Shown: positions 1-6,901, numbered from the stretch's first letter. The stretch is DNA of 46,556 nt from an uncultured Caryophanales bacterium (GCA_947164795.1 CAMUXV010000005.1:1-46556); one strand, 5' to 3'. Made by a program: numbers and translations. The notes: generated by a model not told the origin, from the letters alone.

Positions 1-38
1 GATAAAAGGGTAATTGATTATATCATAAGGAGGTAATA

Positions 39-182
39 ATGAAAGAACTAAGAAGAGAAGAAATGAAAAAAATAGAAGGAGGAGCTTCTCCAGTAGTAGT
101 ATCTGGTATTATTGGAGCAGTAATAACCTTCTTAATTGGAGTATTTCATGGATACTCTAATCCAGAGTCATGTAGAAATTAA
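39..182 (+). CDS. Double-glycine-leader peptide A (bacteriocin-like, two-peptide type)
   Basis: This 47-residue peptide has strong SD AAGGAGG (28-34) just before the ATG. The leader MKELRREEMKKIEGG ends in Gly-Gly, the classic cleavage site of peptidase-containing ABC exporters. The predicted mature part (residues 16-47) is short and hydrophobic. It carries a GxxxG motif (Gly34-Gly38) and one Cys near the C-terminus (Cys45). The neighbouring gene at 197 has an almost identical leader, its own GxxxG and a C-terminal Cys. A pair of GG-leader peptides with GxxxG helices is the hallmark of class IIb two-peptide bacteriocins, whose partners pack as helices in the target membrane. A GG-leader signalling peptide is the main alternative. 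The leader is directly visible; the antimicrobial role is inferred. No exporter or recognisable immunity gene is in the window. Confidence 0.7.
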   Translation: MKELRREEMKKIEGGASPVVVSGIIGAVITFLIGVFHGYSNPESCRN

Positions 183-196
183 GAAAGGAGACGTTT

Positions 197-364
197 ATGA
201 GAGAATTAAAAAAAGAAGAAATGAAAAAAATAGAAGGAGGAGCAAGTATTAGTGCTGCGATGCTAGGAGTTATCTATAAGATAGTAGAAACAATCTATAA
301 TCTAGGAGATGCTCTTGGTAGTTCAATAAGAAGAGTTATTGAAGGTAAAAATTGTAATATATAA
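197..364 (+). CDS. Double-glycine-leader peptide B (bacteriocin-like partner)
   Basis: This 55-residue peptide starts 14 bases after peptide A, with SD AAAGGAG (184-190). The leader MRELKKEEMKKIEGG differs from peptide A only by conservative K/R swaps, so both are probably processed by the same exporter. The mature part (16-55) is amphipathic, with a GxxxG motif at Gly37-Gly41, a basic Arg45-Arg46 pair and a single Cys at position 53. A perfect hairpin follows immediately, so A and B form a closed two-gene unit. Class IIb bacteriocin partner is the best reading. Separate toxin or signalling peptides are possible. The immunity gene that normally follows such a pair is absent. Confidence 0.7.
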   Translation: MRELKKEEMKKIEGGASISAAMLGVIYKIVETIYNLGDALGSSIRRVIEGKNCNI

Positions 365-366
365 TC

Positions 367-398
367 ATAAGAGGGGAAACCCTCTTATGTATTTATTA
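367..398 (+). terminator. Terminator after the GG-peptide pair
   Basis: A perfect 9-bp stem, ATAAGAGGG (367-375) with CCCTCTTAT (380-388), is closed by a GAAA tetraloop and followed by a T-rich stretch. It starts three bases after the stop of peptide B and ends the peptide transcript before the MBL fragment. Confidence 0.75.
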
Positions 399-977
399 TT
401 CATCTCTCATGGAGATTACGATCACATGGGAGAAGCAATAAATTTAGTTAATAATTTCAAAGTAGAGAAAGTAGTCTTTAATTGTGGACCTTATAATGAA
501 TTAGAAAAAGAGTTAATAAATGTATTAGATAAGAAAAAGATTAAATATTATTCATGTATTAAAGAATTAAATATAGATAAAAATAAATTATATTTCTTAC
601 AAACAAAAGAGTATGATAATGAAAATGATAATAGTAATGTGATTTATACAGAACTTAATGGTTATAAATTTATGTTTATGGGAGATGCATCGGTTACTAC
701 TGAAAAAGAAATAATGAGTAAATATAATCTGCTGGATGTAGATGTATTAAAAGTTGGACATCATGGAAGTAAGACAAGTAGTAGTAAAGTGTTTGTTGAT
801 GAAATAAATCCTAAATATTCAATTATTAGTGTTGGAAAGAATAATAGATATGGACATCCAAATAAAGAAGTATTAGACAATTTAAAAGAATCTAAAATAT
901 ATAGAACAGACGAGGATGGAAGTATTATGTTTAAGATTAAGAATAATAAATTAAAAATTGAGACTTGTAGTCCATAG
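387..977 (+). pseudogene. 5'-truncated ComEC-type metallo-beta-lactamase domain
   Basis: The reading frame is open and matches the C-terminal MBL-fold hydrolase domain of ComEC/Rec2-like proteins: metal motif SHGDYDHMG near the very start, MGDAS in the middle, then HHGSKTSSS and NNRYGHPN. Family members normally have about 40-50 residues before the HxDxDH motif, with a GQGDS-type strand and an IDTG-type strand. Here those are missing. The frame can be extended upstream to 339, but only through the terminator hairpin and into the end of peptide B, so that extension is not credible. The first usable ATG is 387 and has no proper SD; the hairpin occupies that position. I read it as a headless remnant left by recombination, although the rest of the domain is intact. 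A degenerate sister copy lies at 2363. Confidence 0.6.
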
Positions 978-993
978 AAAGGAAAATGATAAA

Positions 994-1815
994 ATGAATG
1001 AAATGAAAGAATACACAGAAAAAATATTTGAAGATATAAGACATATAGATGAATTAGGTAATGAGTATTGGCTAGCTAGAGAATTAATGCCATTACTTGA
1101 ATATAGTAAATGGGAAAATTTTGATAATGTAATTCAAAAAGCAGTTATTTCTTATAAAAATAGTAATAATGATGATTCATATTGGCTTCCCGAAGTCAGG
1201 AAGCCAATAATAACTGGTAAAGGAAAAGAAGAATTTATTAAAGATTATAAATTATCTAGATATATATGTTATTTAATTGTTCAAAATGCAAACCCTAAGA
1301 AAAAAATGGTTGCTTTAGGTCAAACATATTTTGCCATTCAAACAAGAAAACAAGAACTATCTGAAAAAGAATATAATGAACTTACCGAAGATGAGAAAAG
1401 ATTATACAGAAGAAATCAAGCAAGAAGAGGAAATTATAATTTAAATCAAACAGCAGTTAATAGTGGAGTAAAGGATTTAGCTAGATTTCATAATGCTGGA
1501 TATAAAGGACTTTATAATGGTGAAACAGCTGATGATATTTTTAAAAGAAAGAAACTTCGATATAGAGAAGATATATTAGATAATATGGGTAGTGAAGAAC
1601 TAGCAGATAACATATTTAGAATTGCTCAAACTGATGCTAAATTAAAAAGAGATAATGTAGATAATGAATATACTGCTAATTCTGTTCATTACGAAGTAGG
1701 AAAAGAAGTAAGAAATAGTATTAAAAGATTGGGAGGAACTATGCCAGAAGATTTACCAACACCAGATAGAAGTCTAAAGGAGTTAGAAAAAGAGAACAAG
1801 AAACTAAAAAAATAA
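994..1815 (+). CDS. dinD: DNA damage-inducible protein D (DinD family)
   Basis: At 273 residues it matches the usual DinD length (E. coli about 274). It opens with a BRO-N-like region (WLARELMPLLEYSKWENF), followed by the family core KLSRYICYLIVQNANP, LGQTYFAIQTRKQE and LARFHNAGYKGLY. E. coli DinD is LexA-controlled and modulates RecA; homologues are common in mobile or accessory DNA. The ATG at 994 is chosen because AGAAAGGAAA (976-985) gives it an SD; the frame opens earlier, inside the preceding MBL frame. A perfect 11-bp inverted repeat lies inside the gene at 1180-1209. No recognisable LexA box was found upstream, so SOS control is not shown here. Confidence 0.8.
   Translation: MNEMKEYTEKIFEDIRHIDELGNEYWLARELMPLLEYSKWENFDNVIQKAVISYKNSNNDDSYWLPEVRKPIITGKGKEEFIKDYKLSRYICYLIVQNANPKKKMVALGQTYFAIQTRKQELSEKEYNELTEDEKRLYRRNQARRGNYNLNQTAVNSGVKDLARFHNAGYKGLYNGETADDIFKRKKLRYREDILDNMGSEELADNIFRIAQTDAKLKRDNVDNEYTANSVHYEVGKEVRNSIKRLGGTMPEDLPTPDRSLKELEKENKKLKK
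1180..1209. repeat. Perfect 11-bp inverted repeat inside dinD
   Basis: TATTGGCTTCC (1180-1190) and GGAAGCCAATA (1199-1209) are exact complements with an 8-base loop. The repeat lies wholly inside the coding sequence and encodes the stretch around YWLPEVRKPI. Confidence 0.85.
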
Positions 1816-1825
1816 ATACAATTTG

Positions 1826-1834
1826 TGATATAAT
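1826..1834 (+). promoter_or_regulatory. Extended -10 promoter for the GNAT gene
   Basis: TGATATAAT fits the TGnTATAAT extended -10 form, 20 bases before the ATG at 1855. No good -35 is seen, as expected for this promoter class. Confidence 0.5.
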
Positions 1835-1854
1835 ATTTATAGGATGTGATTTAG

Positions 1855-2289
1855 ATGATTATTAGGGTGCTAGATGAAGAAAGGGCAAGCACATGCGATA
1901 TGTTATTGACAAAATTAATTCAAGATGAAAGACAATATGATAATTCGATTGATAAAGATTTTGTAGTAAATAACTATTTTAAAAATACTATAAAAAATGA
2001 AAATAATATATTATTGTGTTATGAAGAAGATAATATAATAAAAGGATATATATATTTAAAACCAGTTAATAGTGATAATCAAAATGGTTACTTAATAGAT
2101 GGATTATATGTAGATATTGCATATAGAAATAATGGTATCGCAACTAAGCTAATTGATAATGCATTGACTATAATAAAAGATGTTGATTTTATAGATATAA
2201 ATGTAATGTCGCAAAATATAGATGCTATTAATTTATATAAAAAATTTGGTTTTAATGAGTTTAAAATTAGTTTAAGAAAAAATATATAA
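1855..2289 (+). CDS. GNAT family N-acetyltransferase
   Basis: This 144-residue protein has the GNAT order. The central strand LIDGLYVDIAYRNNGIATKL contains the acetyl-CoA binding signature (R-N-N-G-I-A, the Q/RxxGxG/A motif A). The C-terminal motif B NVMSQNIDAINLYKKFGFNEF is typical of RimI-like enzymes. The protein transfers acetyl from acetyl-CoA to an amine or peptide N-terminus; the substrate cannot be read from sequence. SD GGATGTGA sits before the ATG. The gene has its own extended -10 promoter and is followed by a small hairpin terminator, so it is expressed as a single unit within the accessory patch. Confidence 0.85.
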   Translation: MIIRVLDEERASTCDMLLTKLIQDERQYDNSIDKDFVVNNYFKNTIKNENNILLCYEEDNIIKGYIYLKPVNSDNQNGYLIDGLYVDIAYRNNGIATKLIDNALTIIKDVDFIDINVMSQNIDAINLYKKFGFNEFKISLRKNI

Positions 2290-2301
2290 TAATATTTTTA
2301 G

Positions 2302-2330
2302 GAATTGCTTTTGCAGTTTCTTTTTCTTTA
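2302..2330 (+). terminator. Terminator after the GNAT gene
   Basis: A short stem AATTGC (2303-2308) / GCAGTT (2313-2318), with one G-T pair and a TTTT loop, is followed by a run of T and C. It is weak but well placed, 13 bases after the stop. Confidence 0.5.
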
Positions 2331-2362
2331 CCTAAATACGTATGCATAAACGTATATCACCA

Positions 2363-2434
2363 CATGGGAACTACGATCATATGCGTAAAATAATTTATTA
2401 AGTTAATAGTTTTAAAGAAGATAAGATTATATAG
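2363..2434 (+). pseudogene. Decayed copy of the MBL (ComEC-like) fragment
   Basis: Reading from 2363 gives HGNYDHMRKIIY, a stop, VNSFKEDKII, a stop. This aligns residue by residue with HGDYDHMGEAINLVNNFK of the MBL gene at about 408-470. The DNA is also clearly similar. Two in-frame stops and loss of the second metal motif make it a dead remnant. It shows that this module was duplicated on both sides of dinD and the GNAT gene. Confidence 0.65.
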
Positions 2435-2528
2435 AAGAAAAAATAGTAATATTTCTCATTTTTTATAAAAAAATCATTAGAAAAATATTTTTTTTAGCGA
2501 AATATAGGGTAAAATAAGTAAAAACTTA

Positions 2529-2557
2529 TTGTAAATTATGTCAAATAATGTTATAAT
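2529..2557 (+). promoter_or_regulatory. rpsU promoter
   Basis: TTGTAA (2529-2534), a 17-base spacer and TATAAT (2552-2557). An ATG at 2538 lies inside this promoter, which rules it out as the S21 start. Confidence 0.75.
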
Positions 2558-2588
2558 CGATGTTGGAAAAAGCGGAAGGAGGGATAGA

Positions 2589-2801
2589 ATGTCTGCAGGA
2601 ACTAAAGTAACTGTTAGTGTTAGAAACAATGATGTTGAATTTGCCTTAAGGAAATTTAAAAATCAAGTAGCACGTAATGGTAATCTCTCTAAAGCTAAAG
2701 AAAGAGCTGAAGGTTATAAGAAACCAGGAGTAAGACTTAAAGAGGAAAAGAAAAAAAATACTATTAATTCTAGAAGAAATGCTAGAAAGAATAATTACTA
2801 G
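2589..2801 (+). CDS. rpsU: 30S ribosomal protein S21
   Basis: This 70-residue basic protein starts MSAGTKVTVSVRNNDVEFAL and contains the S21 core RKFKNQVARNG, ending in a Lys/Arg-rich tail. S21 sits near the anti-SD end of 16S rRNA and helps initiation. The ATG at 2589 is chosen because GGAAGGAGG lies 6-8 bases upstream and the earlier in-frame ATG (2538) falls in the promoter. The gene is followed 10 bases later by yqeY, the rpsU-yqeY pair that is common in Bacillota, so the two are co-transcribed. Confidence 0.92.
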   Translation: MSAGTKVTVSVRNNDVEFALRKFKNQVARNGNLSKAKERAEGYKKPGVRLKEEKKKNTINSRRNARKNNY

Positions 2802-2811
2802 GAGGTAGTTT

Positions 2812-3255
2812 ATGACATTATCTGAAAAAATTAATAATGATTTAAAAGAAGCAATGAAAAATAAAGATGCTTTTAAGCTAGGTGTAATTAGAATGGTAAA
2901 AGGTGCTATGCAGCTTGCTAAAAAGAGTCCTAGAGAAGAACTTACTGATGATGATGTTATTAATGTATTATCTAAACAAATAAAAATGCGTAAAGAAGCT
3001 ATAGATCAATTTGAAAGTGCTGGCAGAACTGATTTGGCAGAGCAAAATAAGAAGGAAATTGAGATATTATCTTCTTATATGCCAGAGGCTTTATCTCTAG
3101 AAGAATTAAATGGAATATTAGATAAAGTATTTGATGAAGTAAAACCTACTAGTGGGAAAGATATGGGACTAATTATGAAAACTGTTACTCCTTTAGTTAA
3201 AGGGAAAGCAGACATGTCTCTAGTTAGTAAATTAATTAAGGAAAGACTCGAATAG
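2812..3255 (+). CDS. yqeY: GatB/YqeY domain protein
   Basis: This 147-residue protein matches YqeY throughout: the N-terminal LSEKINNDLKEAMKNKDAF, the helix RMVKGAMQLAKK, QIKMRKEAIDQFESAGR, the E-x-LSSYMPEALS segment, and the C-terminal GKDMGLIMK and GKADMSLVSKLIKE. The domain is shared with the C-terminal tail of GatB, where it contacts tRNA; the free-standing role is not settled. SD TAGGAGGTAG lies ahead of the ATG. It is the last gene of the rpsU transcript, and its stop codon lies in the loop and 3' arm of the terminator hairpin. Confidence 0.9.
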   Translation: MTLSEKINNDLKEAMKNKDAFKLGVIRMVKGAMQLAKKSPREELTDDDVINVLSKQIKMRKEAIDQFESAGRTDLAEQNKKEIEILSSYMPEALSLEELNGILDKVFDEVKPTSGKDMGLIMKTVTPLVKGKADMSLVSKLIKERLE

Positions 3256-3265
3256 TCTTTTTTTT
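3242..3265 (+). terminator. Terminator of rpsU-yqeY
   Basis: Stem AAAGACT (3242-3248) / AGTCTTT (3254-3260), loop CGAAT, then a T run. The stem includes the last codons and stop of yqeY. Confidence 0.85.
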
Positions 3266-3298
3266 GTAACATTTTAAAAATATTTGCATAATATATAG

Positions 3299-3359
3299 TG
3301 TCATAAGTTATAGCTTATGTTTAATATATATTAGCTCTCCAAATGGGAGCTATTTTTAT
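3299..3359 (+). ncRNA. Candidate short RNA between yqeY and topA
   Basis: A promoter-like TTGTAA (3264-3269), 17-base spacer and CATAAT (3287-3292) is followed by a hairpin CATAAG/CTTATG (3302-3319). A terminator-like stem then follows, TAGCTCTC (3332-3339) / GGGAGCTA (3345-3352), with a T-rich tail. No ORF fits inside. The layout suggests a transcript of about 60 bases, or leader debris; function unknown. Confidence 0.3.
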
Positions 3360-3361
3360 TT
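3332..3361 (+). terminator. Second hairpin terminator upstream of topA
   Basis: An 8-bp stem with one G-T pair and loop CAAAT, then TTTTTATTTT. It lies after the yqeY terminator and before the topA promoter, so it would end a separate short transcript or act as backup. Confidence 0.65.
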
Positions 3362-3376
3362 TAATAAAAAAAACAC

Positions 3377-3406
3377 TTGCATTTTACAAGATGTTTAGTA
3401 TATAAT
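3377..3406 (+). promoter_or_regulatory. topA promoter
   Basis: TTGCAT (3377-3382), 18-base spacer, TATAAT (3401-3406). It overlaps the upstream in-frame TTG codon, supporting GTG 3431 as the real start. Confidence 0.75.
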
Positions 3407-3430
3407 GTACAGAGAGAAAGGAAGGATTCT

Positions 3431-5461
3431 GTGAATAAGAAATTAGTTATCGTGGAGTCTCCACATAAAAGTAAAACAATAGAAAAATATTTAGGAAGTG
3501 ATTATAAAGTAGTTTCTTCGGTTGGACATATAAGGGATTTATCTACTTCGGGTAAGTATGGTTTTGGAGTAGATATTGATAATGGGTTTAAACCTGATTA
3601 CAAAATAATTAAAGGAAAAAATAAACTTGTAAAAGATCTTAAAAATGATGTTAAAAATTCTAGTTTTGTATATCTTGCTACCGACCCGGATCGTGAGGGA
3701 GAAGCTATTAGCTGGCATTTATATGATACTTTAGGATTAAAAGATAATAATTATAAGAGAATTGTATTTAATGAAATAACTAAGAATGCTGTTTTAAACT
3801 CTTTTGACAAAGCAAGAATGATAGATGATAATTTAGTTAAGTCACAAGAAACCAGAAGAATATTAGATAGAATAATAGGATTTAGGTTAAGCAAACTTAT
3901 GCAATCTAAAACCGGAGGGAAATCCGCTGGTAGAGTACAAAGCGTTGCTCTTAAATTAATTGTTGATAGAGAAAGAGAAATAGAAGCTTTTATACCAGAA
4001 GAATATTATGAAATAGATGCTTATTTTAATGATTTTGATGCTAAACTTGATACTTATAATCATAAAAAGATAGAAATAAAAAAAGAAGAAGAGGCTAAAG
4101 AGATACTTAGTAAGTTATCTAATGCTTTTAAGATAGAAAATGTTGATAAGAAGGAAAAATTAAAGAAGAGTAAATTTCCTTTTACGACTAGTACAATGCA
4201 GCAAGAGGCTTCTAGTAAACTTGGATTTAGTTCTAAAAAAACAATGAGCGTTGCCCAAAAGTTATATGAAGGTATTAATATTGGTACTGAGACTGTCGGT
4301 CTTATATCTTATATGAGAACAGATTCAGTAAGACTTTCTGATGAGTTTATAAAGGACACTTATGGTTATATTAAAGAAAAATATGGTAGTGATTATGTTG
4401 GGTATGTAAAAACTAGTAATAAGACTGAGAATGTTCAAGATGCTCACGAAGCTATTAGACCAACCTCTATTAATAGAGAACCTGATAAAATTAAAGAATA
4501 TTTAACTAATGATGAATATAAATTATATAAGATAATCTATTATAGAGCATTGGCTTCCCTTATGAAGGATGCCAAGGTGGAGGCTACTACTGTTATACTT
4601 GATAATAATAATTATCAGTTTAAAACTACTGGTCAGGTATTATTATTTGATGGTTACTTAAAAGTATATAATATGTATGAAGATTCTGAAGATAAAATAC
4701 TTCCTGATTTTTCAAATTATAAGAGTAATGTAATAGTATCGAATAATATAGATTATACTATGCATACTACTAAACCTCCTAGTAGATATACTGAAAGTAA
4801 ATTAATTAAGGAAATGGAAGAATTAGGTATTGGAAGACCCTCTACTTATGCTAAAACAATTGAAACAATCATAGAGAGAGCATATGTTAAATTAGTAGAA
4901 AAGAAATTTGTACCTACAGAAATAGGAATAGAAACTACTGATAAATTACAAGAGTTCTTTAAAGATATTATTAATGTTGAATATACTAAGAATATGGAAG
5001 ATGATCTTGATAAAATAGCAGATGGTGATTTAGAATGGAATAAATTATTAGAATTATTTTATAATGATTTTGAACCAAAAGTTAAAGTTGCTTTTAGCGA
5101 GATGGAGAAGAAAGCTCCGGAAGAAACAGGTGAGTCTTGCCCTAACTGTGGTAGTCCTTTGGTTATTAAACAAAGTAAGTATGGTAAATTTACTGCTTGT
5201 TCTAATTATCCAGAATGTAAGTATATTAAACCTACTGAAAAGAAAGAAATAAAAGAAATAATGAGTTGCCCTAAGTGTGATGGAAAAATAATAGAGAGAA
5301 AGACAAAAAAAGGAAAGGTTTTCTATGGCTGTTCTAATTATCCTAAATGTGATTTTGCTACTTGGGATGAACCAATAGAAGAATCTTGTCCTAACTGCAA
5401 AGGTATTCTTACTAAAAAAAAGGACAAAATAAAATGTACTAATTGTGATTATGAGAGATAA
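3431..5461 (+). CDS. topA: DNA topoisomerase I
   Basis: This type IA topoisomerase of 676 residues relaxes negative supercoils. The N-terminal Toprim domain has KLVIVESPHKSKTIEKYL (catalytic Glu9) and the acidic triad ATDPDREGEA (Asp85, Asp87, Glu89). The catalytic tyrosine is in ISYMRTDSVRLS near residue 294. The C-terminus carries two full four-Cys zinc ribbons (CPNCGS...CSNYPEC and CPKCDG...CSNYPKC) and a third shorter one (CPNCKG...CTNC). The GTG start is preceded by GAAAGGAAGG and gives the normal N-terminus NKKLVIVESP. The length is normal for Bacillota. Monocistronic, with its own promoter and terminator. Confidence 0.95.
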   Translation: MNKKLVIVESPHKSKTIEKYLGSDYKVVSSVGHIRDLSTSGKYGFGVDIDNGFKPDYKIIKGKNKLVKDLKNDVKNSSFVYLATDPDREGEAISWHLYDTLGLKDNNYKRIVFNEITKNAVLNSFDKARMIDDNLVKSQETRRILDRIIGFRLSKLMQSKTGGKSAGRVQSVALKLIVDREREIEAFIPEEYYEIDAYFNDFDAKLDTYNHKKIEIKKEEEAKEILSKLSNAFKIENVDKKEKLKKSKFPFTTSTMQQEASSKLGFSSKKTMSVAQKLYEGINIGTETVGLISYMRTDSVRLSDEFIKDTYGYIKEKYGSDYVGYVKTSNKTENVQDAHEAIRPTSINREPDKIKEYLTNDEYKLYKIIYYRALASLMKDAKVEATTVILDNNNYQFKTTGQVLLFDGYLKVYNMYEDSEDKILPDFSNYKSNVIVSNNIDYTMHTTKPPSRYTESKLIKEMEELGIGRPSTYAKTIETIIERAYVKLVEKKFVPTEIGIETTDKLQEFFKDIINVEYTKNMEDDLDKIADGDLEWNKLLELFYNDFEPKVKVAFSEMEKKAPEETGESCPNCGSPLVIKQSKYGKFTACSNYPECKYIKPTEKKEIKEIMSCPKCDGKIIERKTKKGKVFYGCSNYPKCDFATWDEPIEESCPNCKGILTKKKDKIKCTNCDYER

Positions 5462-5487
5462 ACATATAGAAAATATATGTTTTTTTC
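5461..5487 (+). terminator. topA terminator
   Basis: Stem AACATATA (5461-5468) / TATATGTT (5474-5481), loop GAAAA, then a T tract. Confidence 0.8.
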
Positions 5488-5516
5488 TTGATATTAATAT
5501 TAAATTATGATAATAT
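5488..5516 (+). promoter_or_regulatory. Promoter for the 5539 gene
   Basis: TTGATA (5488-5493), 17-base spacer, TAATAT (5511-5516). SD AAGGGAG follows before the ATG. Confidence 0.6.
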
Positions 5517-5538
5517 ATAGCACTAAGGGAGATGAATT

Positions 5539-6780
5539 ATGCCGGTATCTTATATATTATTTACAGTTATGAAAATATTAAAAGGACATAATAAAAAGAC
5601 AACTATATCTAGAGAAAGGTTATCAAGAGTAATTGGGGAGTTCTTGATTGAATCTTTTCTATCAGATGAAGCAAAGACTTCTTTACTTCAAGATTTTGAT
5701 TTTGATTACGAAATAGAAATGACACTTGATGATTATATCTATTATTTATCAGATGAAGATGGTATGATTACATTGTCTCCATATACTAAAATAGAAGCAA
5801 TAGATAATTTACTTGAAGAGTCTTCTATGGAATATGATGAAGAATTAATAAGTGTTATTGATGATTTTTATGATTTTAATATTTCAGTACTTGAAATGCT
5901 TGGAATAAAGATGGAAAAAGAATTATATAAAAAAGCATTAGAATTAGAAAGCAATATTGAAACTGGTTATGAGGATCTTGCACTTTCAGAAATGTATGAT
6001 GATAAAGTCCCCGATAATACTTTAAATAATTTAAAGAAAAATATTATTAAAAGAAAGTTTTTATTTAATCAGCTAAAAAACAGTATGTTATTAGAGGAAT
6101 ATAATGATTTTTATAGATATTCAACTGAAATGGCAGAATTACTTAACACAGGCATTTCTAGAGTTAAGATAGAGAACGAAGAATTTGATTTAGTTATGAA
6201 GACAGATCCTTTTCATAAATCGTTATTCTTTATAGATAGTGAGATGGAACTTATCTTCTCGGAATCATTTTATGCTAGTAATAGGTATAGAAATGATGAA
6301 GAAAAAGAAAAAGAATTATTTTATAATGAAGTAATTAATACAATTAGTAGTAGACTTAATAAAAATGAATCTAACGATACTGATGAAGACTTAATTCATG
6401 CTAAATATAGACTAATGTATTCACTAGATATGTTATATCAAGATGATAATAATTATAATGGATATTTATTTATTGGTGATAAAAATAGTATTCTAAATGG
6501 TAATGAAGATTATTCTTTTATTGAAAAAGAAATATTTTATTTAATTGATGAAGTGTTTGAATATACTGATGAAGAAATTGTTAATGATATTAGTATTGAT
6601 TATAGTACTAGTGTTAAGTCAATATTAATTGAAACATATTATAATTTAACTAAAGATGAAAGGGTAATTGAAGCTATTAAACAACATCCTAATTATGGTA
6701 AACATCATTTTGTTACTGGTTTATTTAATAATATTATTAATAAAAATAAGAGGAAAATTAAGAGGAAAGAAGATGAATAA
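5539..6780 (+). CDS. Hypothetical acidic protein
   Basis: This is a 413-residue protein that I cannot place in a family. It is strongly acidic and rich in Asp, Glu, Tyr, Leu and Ile. There is no signal peptide, no clear membrane helix and no metal or nucleotide motif. A short basic patch (GHNKKTTISRERLSRV) lies near the N-terminus and a basic tail (KNKRKIKRKEDE) ends it. The composition suggests an all-helical cytoplasmic protein. It has its own promoter and terminator and sits between topA and the mraZ cluster. Codon and base composition match the neighbours, so recent transfer is not indicated. Confidence 0.7.
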   Translation: MPVSYILFTVMKILKGHNKKTTISRERLSRVIGEFLIESFLSDEAKTSLLQDFDFDYEIEMTLDDYIYYLSDEDGMITLSPYTKIEAIDNLLEESSMEYDEELISVIDDFYDFNISVLEMLGIKMEKELYKKALELESNIETGYEDLALSEMYDDKVPDNTLNNLKKNIIKRKFLFNQLKNSMLLEEYNDFYRYSTEMAELLNTGISRVKIENEEFDLVMKTDPFHKSLFFIDSEMELIFSESFYASNRYRNDEEKEKELFYNEVINTISSRLNKNESNDTDEDLIHAKYRLMYSLDMLYQDDNNYNGYLFIGDKNSILNGNEDYSFIEKEIFYLIDEVFEYTDEEIVNDISIDYSTSVKSILIETYYNLTKDERVIEAIKQHPNYGKHHFVTGLFNNIINKNKRKIKRKEDE

Positions 6781-6796
6781 AAAATCTTCTTTTTCT
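6766..6796 (+). terminator. Terminator of the 5539 gene
   Basis: AAAGAAGAT (6766-6774) pairs with ATCTTCTTT (6784-6792), followed by T-rich sequence. The stop codon is in the loop. Confidence 0.75.
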
Positions 6797-6829
6797 TTAC
6801 ACATAATTTGTCAAATTATAAAAAAACTG

Positions 6830-6858
6830 TTTACAAAGAAAATATTTTATAGTAGAAT
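6830..6858 (+). promoter_or_regulatory. mraZ (dcw) promoter
   Basis: TTTACA (6830-6835), 17-base spacer, TAGAAT (6853-6858). The predicted start of transcription lies just before the MraZ repeats. Confidence 0.7.
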
Positions 6859-6868
6859 ATATTCATAG

Positions 6869-6895
6869 AGTGGCACTAAGTGGGAGAAAGTGGGG
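6869..6895 (+). promoter_or_regulatory. MraZ operator: three 10-bp-spaced AGTGGG repeats
   Basis: AGTGGC (6869), AGTGGG (6879) and AGTGGG (6889) repeat with exact 10-base period between promoter and start codon. Known MraZ sites in E. coli are TGGGN repeats separated by 5 bases, and mycoplasma sites contain AAAGTG-type repeats; this array fits both. The third repeat is also part of the ribosome binding site. Confidence 0.8.
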
Positions 6896-6901
6896 GATAA
6901 T

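Noticed and set aside
339-386. Upstream extension of the MBL reading frame to 339
   Set aside because: It runs through the 3' end of peptide B and the terminator hairpin, and its residues do not match the missing start of the MBL fold.
2450-2496. A/T-only hairpin with T8 tail before the rpsU promoter
   Set aside because: The stem is almost only A-T pairs with bulges, expected by chance in DNA this AT-rich, and there is no intact gene for it to terminate.
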